Shown: positions 7,458 through 16,231, counted from the first letter of the stretch. The stretch: 37,082 nucleotides of DNA from Paracoccaceae bacterium (GCA_006226775.1 SBGD01000019.1:1-37082); one strand, 5' to 3'. Notes: generated by a model not told the origin, from the sequence alone. Numbers and translations: made by a program.

Positions 7458-8651
7458 ATGAACCAGGACTGGAACAGCCGCACCAAGCTGGTGCACGGCG
7501 GCATTCGCCGTTCGCAATACAACGAGATGAGCGAAGCGCTCTTCCTGACCCAGGGCTTCGTCTATGACACCGCCGAACAGGCCGAGGCGCGGTTTCTCAA
7601 GGCCGGGCCGGACGAGTTCATCTATGCCCGCTACGGCAATCCCACCGTGGCGATGTTCGAAGAGCGCATTGCCATGCTGGAAGGGGCGGAAGACGCCTTT
7701 GCCTGTGCCAGCGGGATGGCGGCGGTGCAGGGCGCTTTGATGGCGCTGGTCAAGGCGGGCGATCACGTGGTCGCCTCGCGCGCGCTGTTCGGGTCCTGCC
7801 TGTTCATCCTCGAAAACATCCTGCCGAAATTCGGCGTCGAGGTGACGCTGGTCGACGGCGCCAACCTTGAGCAATGGCGCGCTGCGGTGCGCTCCGACAC
7901 CCGGTTGGTCTTCTTCGAGTCGATGAGTAACCCCACGCTGGAAGTCATTGATATCGAAGCGGTTTCAGAAATTGCCCACAGGGTCGGCGCGGTGGTGGTC
8001 TCGGATAATGTCTTCTCCACCCCGATCTACTCGAACGCCATCTCGCAAGGCGCTGATATCGTGACATATTCCGCCACCAAGCACATCGACGGCCAGGGTC
8101 GGGTGCTGGGCGGCGTGATCCTCGGCACCAGGGAGGTGATCCGCGGCACCATCGAGCCCTTCATGAAGCACACCGGCGGCGCGCTCAGCCCGTTCAACGC
8201 CTGGGTGCTGCTCAAGGGGCTGGAAACCATGGATCTGCGGGTGCGCGCCCAGACCGCCACCGCGCTGGAACTGGCCCGGGTGCTGGAAGGCCATCCGGCG
8301 CTGTCGCGGGTGATCTATCCCGGCCTGCCCAGCCATCCGCAATACGAGCTGGCCCAGCGCCAGCTCGGCGCCGGCGGCACCGTGCTCAGCTTCGAGATCG
8401 CCGGCGGGCGCGCGGCCGCTTTCGCCTTTCTCAACGCGCTGAAGATCGCCACCATCTCGAACAACCTGGGCGATGCGAAAACCATCGCCACGCCCCCGGC
8501 CTTCACCACCCATCAACGCCTGCCCGAGGATCAGAAGGCGGCGCTGGGAATCACCCCCGGGCTGATCCGCCTGAGTTGCGGTCTCGAGGACCCCGCCGAC
8601 CTGATCGCCGACATGAAACAGGCGCTGGAGGCGGCCCAGGCGTGCAGATAA
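7458..8651 (+). CDS. metZ: O-succinylhomoserine sulfhydrylase
   Basis: This is a PLP enzyme of the Cys/Met metabolism family. It makes homocysteine directly from O-succinylhomoserine (or O-acetylhomoserine) and sulfide in the cytosol, bypassing cystathionine. It is 397 residues, the usual length. Family motifs include YARYGNPTVAMFEERIAMLEG, ASGMAAVQ, and SATKHIDGQGRVLGG with the PLP lysine at about K208. LIRLSCGLEDPADLIADM ends the C-terminal domain. The start ATG 7458 follows GGAAGGA. The SAM-II riboswitch upstream predicts repression when S-adenosylmethionine is plentiful. Other family members (MetB, MetY, methionine gamma-lyase) look similar, but the SAM-II context and close match to MetZ-type sequences favour this call. 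Confidence 0.92.
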   Translation: MNQDWNSRTKLVHGGIRRSQYNEMSEALFLTQGFVYDTAEQAEARFLKAGPDEFIYARYGNPTVAMFEERIAMLEGAEDAFACASGMAAVQGALMALVKAGDHVVASRALFGSCLFILENILPKFGVEVTLVDGANLEQWRAAVRSDTRLVFFESMSNPTLEVIDIEAVSEIAHRVGAVVVSDNVFSTPIYSNAISQGADIVTYSATKHIDGQGRVLGGVILGTREVIRGTIEPFMKHTGGALSPFNAWVLLKGLETMDLRVRAQTATALELARVLEGHPALSRVIYPGLPSHPQYELAQRQLGAGGTVLSFEIAGGRAAAFAFLNALKIATISNNLGDAKTIATPPAFTTHQRLPEDQKAALGITPGLIRLSCGLEDPADLIADMKQALEAAQACR

Positions 8652-8760
8652 GTGACACATCGGCAAAGCAATGCCGACGTTGACAATTCTCCCGAATTAG
8701 GGCTGGCAATCCGGTAGGACTCCGGGCATGAGGGCTGCAATCTAAACGATAGGTGCGAAT

Positions 8761-8964
8761 ATGAAAAATCTTCTCGTCGGCGCGGCCCTCGCGGCCTCCC
8801 TTGCAGCCCCTGCCTTTGCTCAGCAAGCAGACGTTTCGGCTGATCCCTTCCTGTCGACCCAGGGCACGACCGAACTGGCCATCGTTGGCGGCATGACCGC
8901 TCTCGTCGTCATCGCGGCGGCCACCAGCGGCGACAACGACAGCTCCAGCGGCACGCCCAAGTAA
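8761..8964 (+). CDS. Small exported hypothetical protein (67 residues)
   Basis: The sequence begins with a clear signal peptide (MKNLLVGAALAASLAAPAFA, cleavage expected after AFA at residue 20). A short polar stretch follows, then a hydrophobic helix at about residues 39-55 (LAIVGGMTALVVIAAAT), and a polar Ser/Asp-rich tail. I recognise no family. It could be a small inner-membrane or periplasmic protein. It stands alone, with GATAGGTG before the ATG, a consensus TTGACA at 8680-8685 upstream, and a strong terminator after it. This looks like a self-contained transcription unit of a short abundant mRNA. Confidence 0.65.
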   Translation: MKNLLVGAALAASLAAPAFAQQADVSADPFLSTQGTTELAIVGGMTALVVIAAATSGDNDSSSGTPK

Positions 8965-9011
8965 GACCCTTCGGCACATCCCGAGCGGATGCTGCCGAAC
9001 GGACGACCTGA

Positions 9012-9050
9012 AAGGCGCCGGATCTTCAGTGATCCGGCGCCTTCCCTTTT
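9012..9050 (+). terminator. Rho-independent terminator after the 67-residue gene
   Basis: AAGGCGCCGGATC (9012-9024) pairs perfectly with GATCCGGCGCCTT (9031-9043) over a six-base loop. CCCTTTT follows (9044-9050). This is one of the strongest hairpins in the window. Confidence 0.85.
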
Positions 9051-9129
9051 GCGTATCCAATGTCAAGACATGGAAAACACCGCGGTTTGCGCCTATGTAG
9101 ACGTGAGCCTGCGCGGAAAGGGGCCAAGC

Positions 9130-10179
<1,050 letters not shown>

Positions 10180-10189
10180 GGCCCGCGCC

Positions 10190-10220
10190 GGCAAACCCGC
10201 CTGCCATGGGCGGGTTTGCC
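10190..10220 (+). terminator. Stem-loop after folE2, terminator-like
   Basis: GGCAAACCCGCC (10190-10201) pairs perfectly with GGCGGGTTTGCC (10209-10220) over a seven-base loop. No T run follows, so intrinsic termination is uncertain. It may protect the folE2 mRNA 3' end. Confidence 0.5.
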
Positions 10221-10284
10221 CGGACGCGACCGAGCCCTGACAGATGCTTGACAGCACCGGCGCCGCGGTTCAACGCTGCGCCGC

Positions 10285-11733
10285 ATGTTTGATATTCGCC
10301 CAGTCGGTTACGTGATCGGATTGCTGGTCGCCTTTCTGGGCGCCACGATGTTTCTGCCGTTCCTTGTCGACCTGGCCGAGGGCCGCGGCGAATGGCCGGT
10401 CTTCGTCGAGGCGGGCATCATCACGCTGCTCTCGGGCGGGCTGATCGCGCTGGCCTGTTCCAACGGGGTCAAGGAAGGGCTGTCGATCCAGCAGACCTTC
10501 CTGCTGACCACCGGCGTCTGGCTGCTGCTGCCGGTCTTCGGCGCGCTGCCCTTCGTGCTCGGCGCCACCGAGGCGCGCTATGTCGATGCCTATTTCGAGG
10601 CGATGTCGGGGCTGACGACCACCGGCTCGACCGTGTTCTCGGGGCTCGATACCCTGCCCAAGGGACTGTTGCTCTGGCGCGGGCTGCTGCAATGGCTGGG
10701 CGGCATCGGCATCATTGTCGTCGCCATGGTCTTCCTGCCGGAACTGCGCGTCGGCGGGATGCAGATCTTCCGGGCGGAGGCTTTCGAGACCATGGGCAAG
10801 ATCCTGCCCCGCGCCACCCAGATCGCCAGCCAGATCTCGGTGATCTACGTCAGCCTGACGCTGGTCTGCGCGCTGCTCTACATCGCCTTCGGGATGAACA
10901 CCTTCGATGCCACGGTCCATGCGCTGACCACGGTCTCGACCGGCGGGTTCTCCAATTACGACGCGTCGTTCTCGGTCTTCGCCGGGCCGATGGAATATGT
11001 CGCCACGCTCTTCATGTTCCTCGCGGCCCTGCCTTTCGTGCGCTACGTGCAACTGCTCAACGGCTCGGCCCGGCCGCTGTTTCTCGATTCGCAGGTCCGG
11101 GTCTTCATCTCGGTGATCGCGGTGCTGGTGGTGTTCTGCGCCGGCGTGCTGCTGACCATCTTCCCGCATCACCCCGAGCAGGCCCTGCGCGAGTCGCTGT
11201 TCAACATCCTGTCGATCATCTCGGGCACCGGCTATGCCAGCGTCGATTACATGGGCTGGGGCCCGCTGCTGATCTCACTGTTCTTCTTCATCGGACTGAT
11301 CGGCGGCTGCGCCGGCTCGACCGCCTGTTCGGTCAAGATCTTCCGCTACCAGCTGCTGTTCTCCTCGATCCGGGTCCAGCTCAAGCGCATCGGTTCGCCC
11401 AATGGCGTCTTCACCACCCGCTTCGAAGGCCGCCCGGTCAACGACGACATCATGAGTTCGGTGATGTCCTTCTTCATGTTCTTCGTGCTGACGCTGGGGG
11501 TGCTGTCGGTGCTGCTCTCGGCCACGGGGCTGGATTTCACCACCTCGATCTCGGGGGCGGCCACCGCGCTGGGCAATATCGGCCCCGGCCTCGGCGAAAT
11601 AATCGGCCCGGCGGGCAATTTCTCCACCCTCAACGACACCGCCAAATGGCTGCTCTCGGCGGGAATGCTGATCGGCAGGCTGGAGCTCCTGGCGGTCTAT
11701 GCCATCCTGACGGTGAACTTCTGGCGCGCCTGA
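10285..11733 (+). CDS. trkH: TrkH-family potassium uptake protein
   Basis: This is the membrane subunit of a Trk/Ktr-type K+ uptake system. It moves potassium into the cytoplasm and is normally controlled by a cytosolic NAD-binding TrkA/KtrA ring, which is not encoded nearby. It has 482 residues and ten or more hydrophobic helices. The four selectivity-filter repeats are visible: SGLTTTGSTVFSGLD (about 110-124), TTVSTGGFSNYD, IISGTGYASVDY and ATALGNIGPGLGEI. The start is ATG 10285, 105 bases after folE2. A TTGACA at 10248-10253 may be the -35 of its own promoter, but I see no good -10. Confidence 0.93.
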   Translation: MFDIRPVGYVIGLLVAFLGATMFLPFLVDLAEGRGEWPVFVEAGIITLLSGGLIALACSNGVKEGLSIQQTFLLTTGVWLLLPVFGALPFVLGATEARYVDAYFEAMSGLTTTGSTVFSGLDTLPKGLLLWRGLLQWLGGIGIIVVAMVFLPELRVGGMQIFRAEAFETMGKILPRATQIASQISVIYVSLTLVCALLYIAFGMNTFDATVHALTTVSTGGFSNYDASFSVFAGPMEYVATLFMFLAALPFVRYVQLLNGSARPLFLDSQVRVFISVIAVLVVFCAGVLLTIFPHHPEQALRESLFNILSIISGTGYASVDYMGWGPLLISLFFFIGLIGGCAGSTACSVKIFRYQLLFSSIRVQLKRIGSPNGVFTTRFEGRPVNDDIMSSVMSFFMFFVLTLGVLSVLLSATGLDFTTSISGAATALGNIGPGLGEIIGPAGNFSTLNDTAKWLLSAGMLIGRLELLAVYAILTVNFWRA

Positions 11734-11757
11734 GACCCTGACGCGCTGCCGCCCCGG

Positions 11758-11813
11758 CTTCATCTTGCCGAAAAACTCCGGGGGGCCCGCAGGGCGGGGG
11801 CAGCGCCCCCTCG
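11758..11813. repeat. Rhodobacterales-type intergenic repeat
   Basis: CTTCATCTTGCCGAAAAACT is followed by CCGGGGGGCCC and a GGGGGCAGCGCCCCC hairpin. The TTCATCTTGCC-AAAA-ACTCC block is a very common intergenic sequence in Rhodobacteraceae, by recollection. It separates trkH from the helicase gene and may end trkH transcription. Confidence 0.4.
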
Positions 11814-11875
11814 ACCGGTGAACATAAGGCGAACAGGACTTTTCAGCGCGCGCCGGTCGCGGTATGGTCGCCGCC

Positions 11876-14221
11876 ATGAGCAGTTTTGACGAAATGGACG
11901 CCTTCGAGGCGGCATCCTCGCTGTCCCGGCGCGCCATGGCCGCCCGGCCCGCGCCCTATCTCGACGGGTTGAACCCGGCCCAGCGCGAAGCGGTCGAGGC
12001 GCTGGATGGCCCTGTCCTGATGCTGGCCGGCGCCGGCACCGGCAAGACCAAGGCGCTGACCACGCGGATTGCGCATCTGTTGAACACCGGCAAGGCCCGC
12101 CCGAACGAGATCCTCTCGGTGACCTTCACCAACAAGGCTGCGCGCGAGATGAAGAACCGCGTCGGTACGCTTCTGGGCCAGGTGGTCGAGGGCATGCCCT
12201 GGATGGGCACCTTCCACGCCATCGGCGTCAAGCTCCTGCGCCGCCATGCCGAACTGGTGGGGCTGAAGTCGAATTTCACGATCCTTGACACCGACGACCA
12301 GATCCGGCTGATGAAACAGCTCCTTTCGGCCGCCAATATCGATGACAAGCGCTGGCCCGCGCGCCAGCTGTCCCACATCATCGACGGCTGGAAGAACCGC
12401 GCCTGGACCCCCGACAAGGTGCCGGTGGCCGAGGCGGGCGCCTTCAACAACCGCGGGGTCGAGCTTTACGCGCAATACCAGGCCCGCCTGAAAGAGTTGA
12501 ACGCCGCCGATTTCGGCGATCTGCTATTGCATTGCGTGACCATCTTCCAGACCCATGCGGATGTGCTCGCACAATACCAGCGCTGGTTCCGCTACATCCT
12601 CGTCGACGAATACCAGGATACCAACGTCGCCCAGTACCTCTGGCTGCGGCTCCTGGCGGGCGGCCACAAGAACATCTGCTGCGTCGGCGACGACGACCAG
12701 TCGATCTATGGCTGGCGCGGCGCGGAGGTGGGCAATATCCTGCGCTTCGAGAAGGATTTCCCCGGCGCCAAGGTGGTCCGGCTGGAACAGAACTACCGCT
12801 CCACGCCGCATATCCTCGCCGCCGCCTCCGGCGTGATCGCGGGAAACCAGGGCCGGCTGGGCAAGGAGCTCTGGACCGCCGCCGACGAGGGCGAGAAGGT
12901 CCGGCTGATCGGCCATTGGGACGGCGAGGAAGAGGCCCGCTGGATTGGCGAGGAGATCGAGGCGATGCAGGGCGGCACCCGCGGGATGCGCGGCTTTTCG
13001 CTCGACGACATGGCGATCCTGGTGCGCGCCTCGCACCAGATGCGCGCCTTCGAGGACCGCTTCCTGACCATCGGACTGCCCTACCGCGTGATCGGCGGCC
13101 CGCGGTTCTACGAGCGGATGGAGATCCGCGACGCCATGGCCTATTTCCGCGTCGTGGTCAGCCCCGAGGACGATCTCGCCTTCGAGCGCATCGTCAACAC
13201 GCCCAAGCGCGGTCTCGGCGACAAGGCCCAGCAGACCCTCCAGCGTCTGGCGCGCGACAATGGCGTGCCGTTGATCCAGGGCGCCCGGCTGGCGGTGGAA
13301 AGCGGCGCGATCAAGGGCAAGGGCGGCAATGAGCTGACCCGGCTGCTCGACGGGCTCGCCCGCTGGGGCCGCATGACCGGCGACAAGGATGTCAGCCACG
13401 TCGAACTCGCCCAGATCATCCTCGACGAATCGGGCTATACCGTCCATTGGCAGAACGACAAGACGCCCGAGGCGCCGGGACGGTTGGAAAACCTCAAGGA
13501 ACTGGTCAAGGCGCTGGAATCCTTCGAGAACCTGCAAGGATTCCTCGAACACGTCAGCCTGATCATGGACAACGAAAGCGAAGAGGCCGGGGCGAAGGTC
13601 TCGATCATGACGCTGCACGGCGCCAAGGGGCTGGAGTTTCCGGCGGTCTTCCTGCCCGGCTGGGAAGACGGGCTCTTTCCGTCGCAACGCAGCATGGACG
13701 AGTCGGGTCTCAAGGGGCTCGAGGAGGAGCGCCGCCTGGCCTATGTCGGCATCACCCGCGCCGAAGAGGTCTGCACCATCAGCTTCGCCGCCAACCGCCG
13801 GGTCTTTGGCCAGTGGCAATCGCAACTGCCCTCGCGGTTTGTCGATGAACTGCCCGAGGAACACGTCGACGTGCTGACCCCGCCGGGGCTTTATGGCGGC
13901 GGCATGGCCGCCCAGAGCTTCGGCTCGGGGATCGAGGCGCGGGTGGCCGAGGCCAATGTCTACAATTCCCCCGGCTGGAAGCGGCTGCAGGAACGCCAGA
14001 GCCAGCGCCCGATGGCGCAACCCAAGGAAAGCCGCAACACGGTGATCGACGCCACCGCGCTGTCCAGCTTCACCATGGGCGAGCGGGTGTTCCACCAGAA
14101 ATTCGGCTATGGCGCGGTGATCGGCATCGAGGGCGACAAGCTCGAGATCGATTTCGAGAAGGCGGGGGTGAAAAAGGTGGTCGGACGCTTCATCACCGGC
14201 GCCGACGACGTCCCCTTCTGA
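11876..14221 (+). CDS. uvrD: UvrD/PcrA-type ATP-dependent DNA helicase
   Basis: This superfamily 1A 3'-5' helicase acts in nucleotide excision and mismatch repair and in removing proteins from DNA. It is 781 residues with all motifs: Q-motif LNPAQREAV, Walker A GAGTGKT (52-58), VTFTNKAAREMK (Ia), LVDEYQDTN (II, from about 242), GDDDQSIYGWRGA (III), RLEQNYRS (IV), VSIMTLHGAKGLEFPAVFLPGWEDG (V) and EERRLAYVGITRAEE (VI). The C-terminal QKFGYGAVIGIEGDKLEIDFEKAGVKKV is the Tudor-like domain that binds RNA polymerase in PcrA/UvrD. I prefer ATG 11876 (MSSFDEMDAF); an in-frame ATG at 11864 is the alternative. Neither has a strong Shine-Dalgarno sequence. Confidence 0.95.
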   Translation: MSSFDEMDAFEAASSLSRRAMAARPAPYLDGLNPAQREAVEALDGPVLMLAGAGTGKTKALTTRIAHLLNTGKARPNEILSVTFTNKAAREMKNRVGTLLGQVVEGMPWMGTFHAIGVKLLRRHAELVGLKSNFTILDTDDQIRLMKQLLSAANIDDKRWPARQLSHIIDGWKNRAWTPDKVPVAEAGAFNNRGVELYAQYQARLKELNAADFGDLLLHCVTIFQTHADVLAQYQRWFRYILVDEYQDTNVAQYLWLRLLAGGHKNICCVGDDDQSIYGWRGAEVGNILRFEKDFPGAKVVRLEQNYRSTPHILAAASGVIAGNQGRLGKELWTAADEGEKVRLIGHWDGEEEARWIGEEIEAMQGGTRGMRGFSLDDMAILVRASHQMRAFEDRFLTIGLPYRVIGGPRFYERMEIRDAMAYFRVVVSPEDDLAFERIVNTPKRGLGDKAQQTLQRLARDNGVPLIQGARLAVESGAIKGKGGNELTRLLDGLARWGRMTGDKDVSHVELAQIILDESGYTVHWQNDKTPEAPGRLENLKELVKALESFENLQGFLEHVSLIMDNESEEAGAKVSIMTLHGAKGLEFPAVFLPGWEDGLFPSQRSMDESGLKGLEEERRLAYVGITRAEEVCTISFAANRRVFGQWQSQLPSRFVDELPEEHVDVLTPPGLYGGGMAAQSFGSGIEARVAEANVYNSPGWKRLQERQSQRPMAQPKESRNTVIDATALSSFTMGERVFHQKFGYGAVIGIEGDKLEIDFEKAGVKKVVGRFITGADDVPF

Positions 14222-14430
14222 TCCGGCATCCGCGCCCCGGACACGTCACTCCCGCCTCGGACACGTCATCCCCGACCCAAAAACGTCATCCTCGGGCCCC
14301 GACCCGAGGATCTTCCACCCCCAGGCGCCACCCCGTCCCGGCCCCCGCGCCGGCCGGGACCTCGCCGCCAACCATGAGGCCCCGGATCAGGTCCGGGGCG
14401 CGGTCGGCGCGACTTGAAAGGCAATCCCCC
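14222..14430. repeat. Intergenic palindromic repeats after the helicase gene
   Basis: Three imperfect copies of a GGACACGTCA-T-CCC unit lie at about 14237-14290. Two stem-loops follow: ATCCTCGGG/CCCGAGGAT (14288-14311) and GCCCCGGA/TCCGGGGC (14379-14399). Both resemble dispersed alphaproteobacterial intergenic palindromes. No gene is apparent. They could act as bidirectional terminators between the helicase gene and the convergent hairpin-array transcript. Confidence 0.5.
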
Positions 14431-14476
14431 AAAAAAAAGAACGGCGGCACGGGAGGATGTGCCGCCGTCTTTTTTT
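14431..14476 (-). terminator. Terminator of the array, itself carrying the loop motif
   Basis: ACGGCGGCAC pairs with GTGCCGCCGT (10 bp, extended by A-T pairs) around the loop ATCCTCCC. It is followed by a run of eight T on the minus strand. The A run on the 5' side could make it bidirectional, also ending transcripts from the helicase gene. Confidence 0.9.
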
Positions 14477-14513
14477 GCCGACGCTCCAGAATGGGAGGAG
14501 ACGAAGCACCGGC
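14477..14513 (-). ncRNA. Array hairpin 5
   Basis: GCCGGTGCTTC pairs with GGAGCGTCGGC (11 bp counting G-U pairs) around GTCTCCTCCCATTCT. It directly adjoins the terminator hairpin. Confidence 0.7.
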
Positions 14514-14518
14514 GATGT

Positions 14519-14552
14519 GAACCCTCGGCAAGGGAGGAGAAGCCTCGGGTTC
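14519..14552 (-). ncRNA. Array hairpin 4
   Basis: GAACCC pairs with GGGTTC and, after a small internal loop, GGC with GCC. The loop holds TTCTCCTCCCTT. Confidence 0.65.
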
Positions 14553-14556
14553 GGCA

Positions 14557-14590
14557 TTCCCGGACGCAATTGGGAGGAGCGCGCCCGGAA
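14557..14590 (-). ncRNA. Array hairpin 3
   Basis: TTCCGGGCGC pairs with GCGTCCGGGAA with a single bulged G. The loop is GCTCCTCCCAATT. Confidence 0.7.
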
Positions 14591-14627
14591 ATCTCGTGCT
14601 GGACCGAATTCGGCCCGGTGTAAAAGG

Positions 14628-14662
14628 GCGGCGGCATCAGGGAGGAGGAGAGATGCCGCCGC
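14628..14662 (-). ncRNA. Array hairpin 2
   Basis: GCGGCGGCATC pairs perfectly with GATGCCGCCGC (11 bp). The loop TCTCCTCCTCCCT is identical to that of hairpin 1. CCTTTT follows, so this hairpin may also terminate some transcripts. Confidence 0.8.
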
Positions 14663-14670
14663 TGAGACAC

Positions 14671-14701
14671 AGAAGACCCAGGGAGGAGGAGAGAGCCTTC
14701 T
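14671..14701 (-). ncRNA. Array hairpin 1
   Basis: AGAAGGCTC pairs with GGGTCTTCT (9 bp including G-U pairs) around the loop TCTCCTCCTCCCT. It is the first hairpin, 9 bases after the DUF1127 stop codon. Confidence 0.75.
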
Positions 14702-14710
14702 GATCCGTTG

Positions 14711-14923
14711 TTACTCGTAGGCGGCGTGGTAGGCCACGCGCCGGATTTCCGTCCTGTGCAGGCCCAGATCCGCCAGTTCGCGGTTCGACAGGCCCTGAAG
14801 GTCGTTGATCGTGCTGCGGTACAGCCGGTATTTCTGGTAACCGGCAGCAAAACCGCGCAGTGCGTCTTGAATGCGCCGGACCGGTCCGGCATGAACGTGA
14901 TTGATCGTGCTTGCGTCAGCCAT
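14711..14923 (-). CDS. ccaF1: DUF1127 small RNA-associated protein (CcaF1-like)
   Basis: The 70-residue basic protein has the DUF1127 motif in its C-terminal half: YRSTINDLQGLSNRELADLGLHRTEIRRVAYHAAYE, an arginine-rich helical domain. In R. sphaeroides the equivalent CcaF1 binds RNA and takes part in maturation of the CcsR RNAs encoded behind it, the same arrangement as here. The symbol is given by this synteny and similarity. I use ATG 14923 (MADASTINHVHA), preceded by AAAGAGG, rather than the longer frame from 15016. The protein is probably cytosolic. A TTG-N18-CTACAT promoter lies about 50 bases upstream and suggests heat-shock/singlet-oxygen sigma factor control. Confidence 0.85.
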   Translation of the reverse strand: MADASTINHVHAGPVRRIQDALRGFAAGYQKYRLYRSTINDLQGLSNRELADLGLHRTEIRRVAYHAAYE

Positions 14924-14972
14924 GTTGCTTGCCTCTTTGTTTCTCTTGCGACCCTCGCCGCGTGTTGTGACT

Positions 14973-15000
14973 AATGTAGTCGAATGCTGCGCCTGCACAA
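14973..15000 (-). promoter_or_regulatory. Promoter of the DUF1127/hairpin-array transcript
   Basis: Minus-strand TTGTGC (15000-14995) and TACATT (14978-14973) are separated by 16 bases. Read as TTG-N18-CTACAT it fits the RpoH-type pattern (TTG, then CTAnnT) reported for CcsR-type loci. Sigma choice is inference. Confidence 0.5.
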
Positions 15001-15015
15001 TAGCCCGGGGCATCA

Positions 15016-15032
15016 ATGCTGCTATGCAGCAT
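15016..15032. promoter_or_regulatory. Inverted repeat between the DUF1127 gene and mrp
   Basis: ATGCTGC (15016-15022) and GCAGCAT (15026-15032) flank TAT. It lies just upstream of the DUF1127 promoter and 137 bases before the divergent mrp start, so it may be an operator. No regulator is recognised. Confidence 0.3.
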
Positions 15033-15169
15033 CTGCATACCTAAGCGCTTTGGAAAACGCTTTGGCGAAGACAGGGCCGCCGCAAGGCGCGCAGATTGTC
15101 GCGACGGGGTTGCCAGCGCCGGTCGTTATGACTTGATACCGGGCAACTGGCGAAGAAACGGGCGGACCG

Positions 15170-16231
15170 ATGACAGAAGACAGAATTCTTGGAAAACTCG
15201 CGGAATTGACGCTTCCGGACGGCGGAGACCTCGTGTCCCGCGACATGATCCGCGCGCTGAACGTCAAGGACGGCGTGGTGCACTTCGTGATCGAGGCGCC
15301 TTCGGCCGCGGCGGCGCGCCAGATGGAACCGCTGCGCCAGGCGGCGGAACGGGCGATGCTGACGCTGGAAGGTGTGCATGAGGCGCATGTCGCGCTCACC
15401 GCGCATGGCCCGGCGGACAAGCCGGCACCCAGTCTCAAGATCGGCGGCCATGCCAAGCCGCAGGCCGGGCCGATGAAACCCGCCGGCGTCAAGCGCATCA
15501 TTGCCATTGCCTCGGGCAAGGGCGGGGTGGGCAAATCCACCATCTCCTCGAACCTCGCGGTGGCGCTTTCGCGCGAAGGCAAGAAGGTGGGGCTGCTGGA
15601 CGCCGATATCTATGGCCCCTCGCAGCCGCGCATGATGGGCGTGTCGCAACGCCCCGCCAGCCCCGATGGCAAGACCATCGAGCCGCTGGTGGCCCATGGG
15701 GTGACCATGATGTCGATCGGGCTGATGCTCGATCCCGGCAAGGCGGTGGTCTGGCGCGGGCCGATGCTGATGGGCGCCTTGCAGCAATTGCTGGGGCAGG
15801 TGGCCTGGGGCGAGCTGGACGTGCTGCTGGTCGATCTGCCGCCGGGGACGGGGGATGTGCAGCTGACGCTCTGCCAGCGCTCGGAGCTTTCCGGCGCCAT
15901 CGTCGTCTCGACTCCGCAGGACGTGGCGCTGCTGGATGCGCGCAAGGCGATCGACATGTTCCATACGCTCAAGACGCCGATTCTCGGGCTGATCGAGAAC
16001 ATGTCGACCTTCCATTGCCCCAATTGCGGGCACGAGGCGCAGATCTTCGGCCATGGCGGCGTCGCACAGGAGGCCAGGACCATGGGCGTGCCGCTGCTGG
16101 CGCAACTGCCGATCGATCTCGAGACCCGGCTGGCGGGCGATGGCGGCACGCCCATCGCCGCCGGTGACGGGCCGGTGGCCCGGGCCTATGCCCAGCTTGC
16201 GCGCGGGCTGATTGCCGGCGGGCTGGTCTGA
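15170..16231 (+). CDS. mrp: Mrp/NBP35-family Fe-S cluster carrier ATPase (ApbC)
   Basis: This P-loop ATPase binds an Fe-S cluster at a dimer interface and transfers it to apo-proteins in the cytosol. It is 353 residues. Residues about 1-80 form the DUF59/FeS-assembly (MIP18-like) domain. The deviant Walker A SGKGGVGKST spans 115-124, DADIYGPSQPRM and LLVDLPPGTGDVQLTL follow, and the cluster-ligating CPNC sits at 283-286 (C283, C286). All are intact. ATG 15170 starts MTEDRILGKL. It lies between the divergent DUF1127 locus and the long mraZ leader and is followed by its own terminator, so it appears monocistronic. Confidence 0.95.
   Translation: MTEDRILGKLAELTLPDGGDLVSRDMIRALNVKDGVVHFVIEAPSAAAARQMEPLRQAAERAMLTLEGVHEAHVALTAHGPADKPAPSLKIGGHAKPQAGPMKPAGVKRIIAIASGKGGVGKSTISSNLAVALSREGKKVGLLDADIYGPSQPRMMGVSQRPASPDGKTIEPLVAHGVTMMSIGLMLDPGKAVVWRGPMLMGALQQLLGQVAWGELDVLLVDLPPGTGDVQLTLCQRSELSGAIVVSTPQDVALLDARKAIDMFHTLKTPILGLIENMSTFHCPNCGHEAQIFGHGGVAQEARTMGVPLLAQLPIDLETRLAGDGGTPIAAGDGPVARAYAQLARGLIAGGLV

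Larger units (their letters stand above)
14431..14701 (-). ncRNA. Tandem array of CCUCC-loop hairpins (CcsR/cuckoo-type sRNAs)
   Basis: Downstream of the DUF1127 gene on the same strand lie six consecutive stem-loops, each exposing CTCCTCCC or a close variant in its loop; the last is a Rho-independent terminator. In Rhodobacter sphaeroides the DUF1127 gene ccaF1 is cotranscribed with four CcsR RNAs carrying the CCUCCUCCC motif. They are stress-induced and affect C1 metabolism and pyruvate dehydrogenase. Here the spacing suggests three two-hairpin units: hairpins 1-2, then 37 bases, then 3-4 and 5-6. Stems differ in sequence while loops are conserved, so the loop motif is under selection. Processing points cannot be seen in sequence. 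Confidence 0.85.

Noticed and set aside
9060-9071. ATGTCAAGACAT as a Zur operator for folE2
   Set aside because: It is symmetric but short and does not match the alphaproteobacterial Zur pattern I know, so it is mentioned only as a note.
14431-14701. CRISPR-like appearance of the regularly spaced GGGAGGAG repeats
   Set aside because: The repeat core is only 8-9 bases, spacing is irregular, and each copy is centred in a hairpin with a different stem. No cas genes are present.
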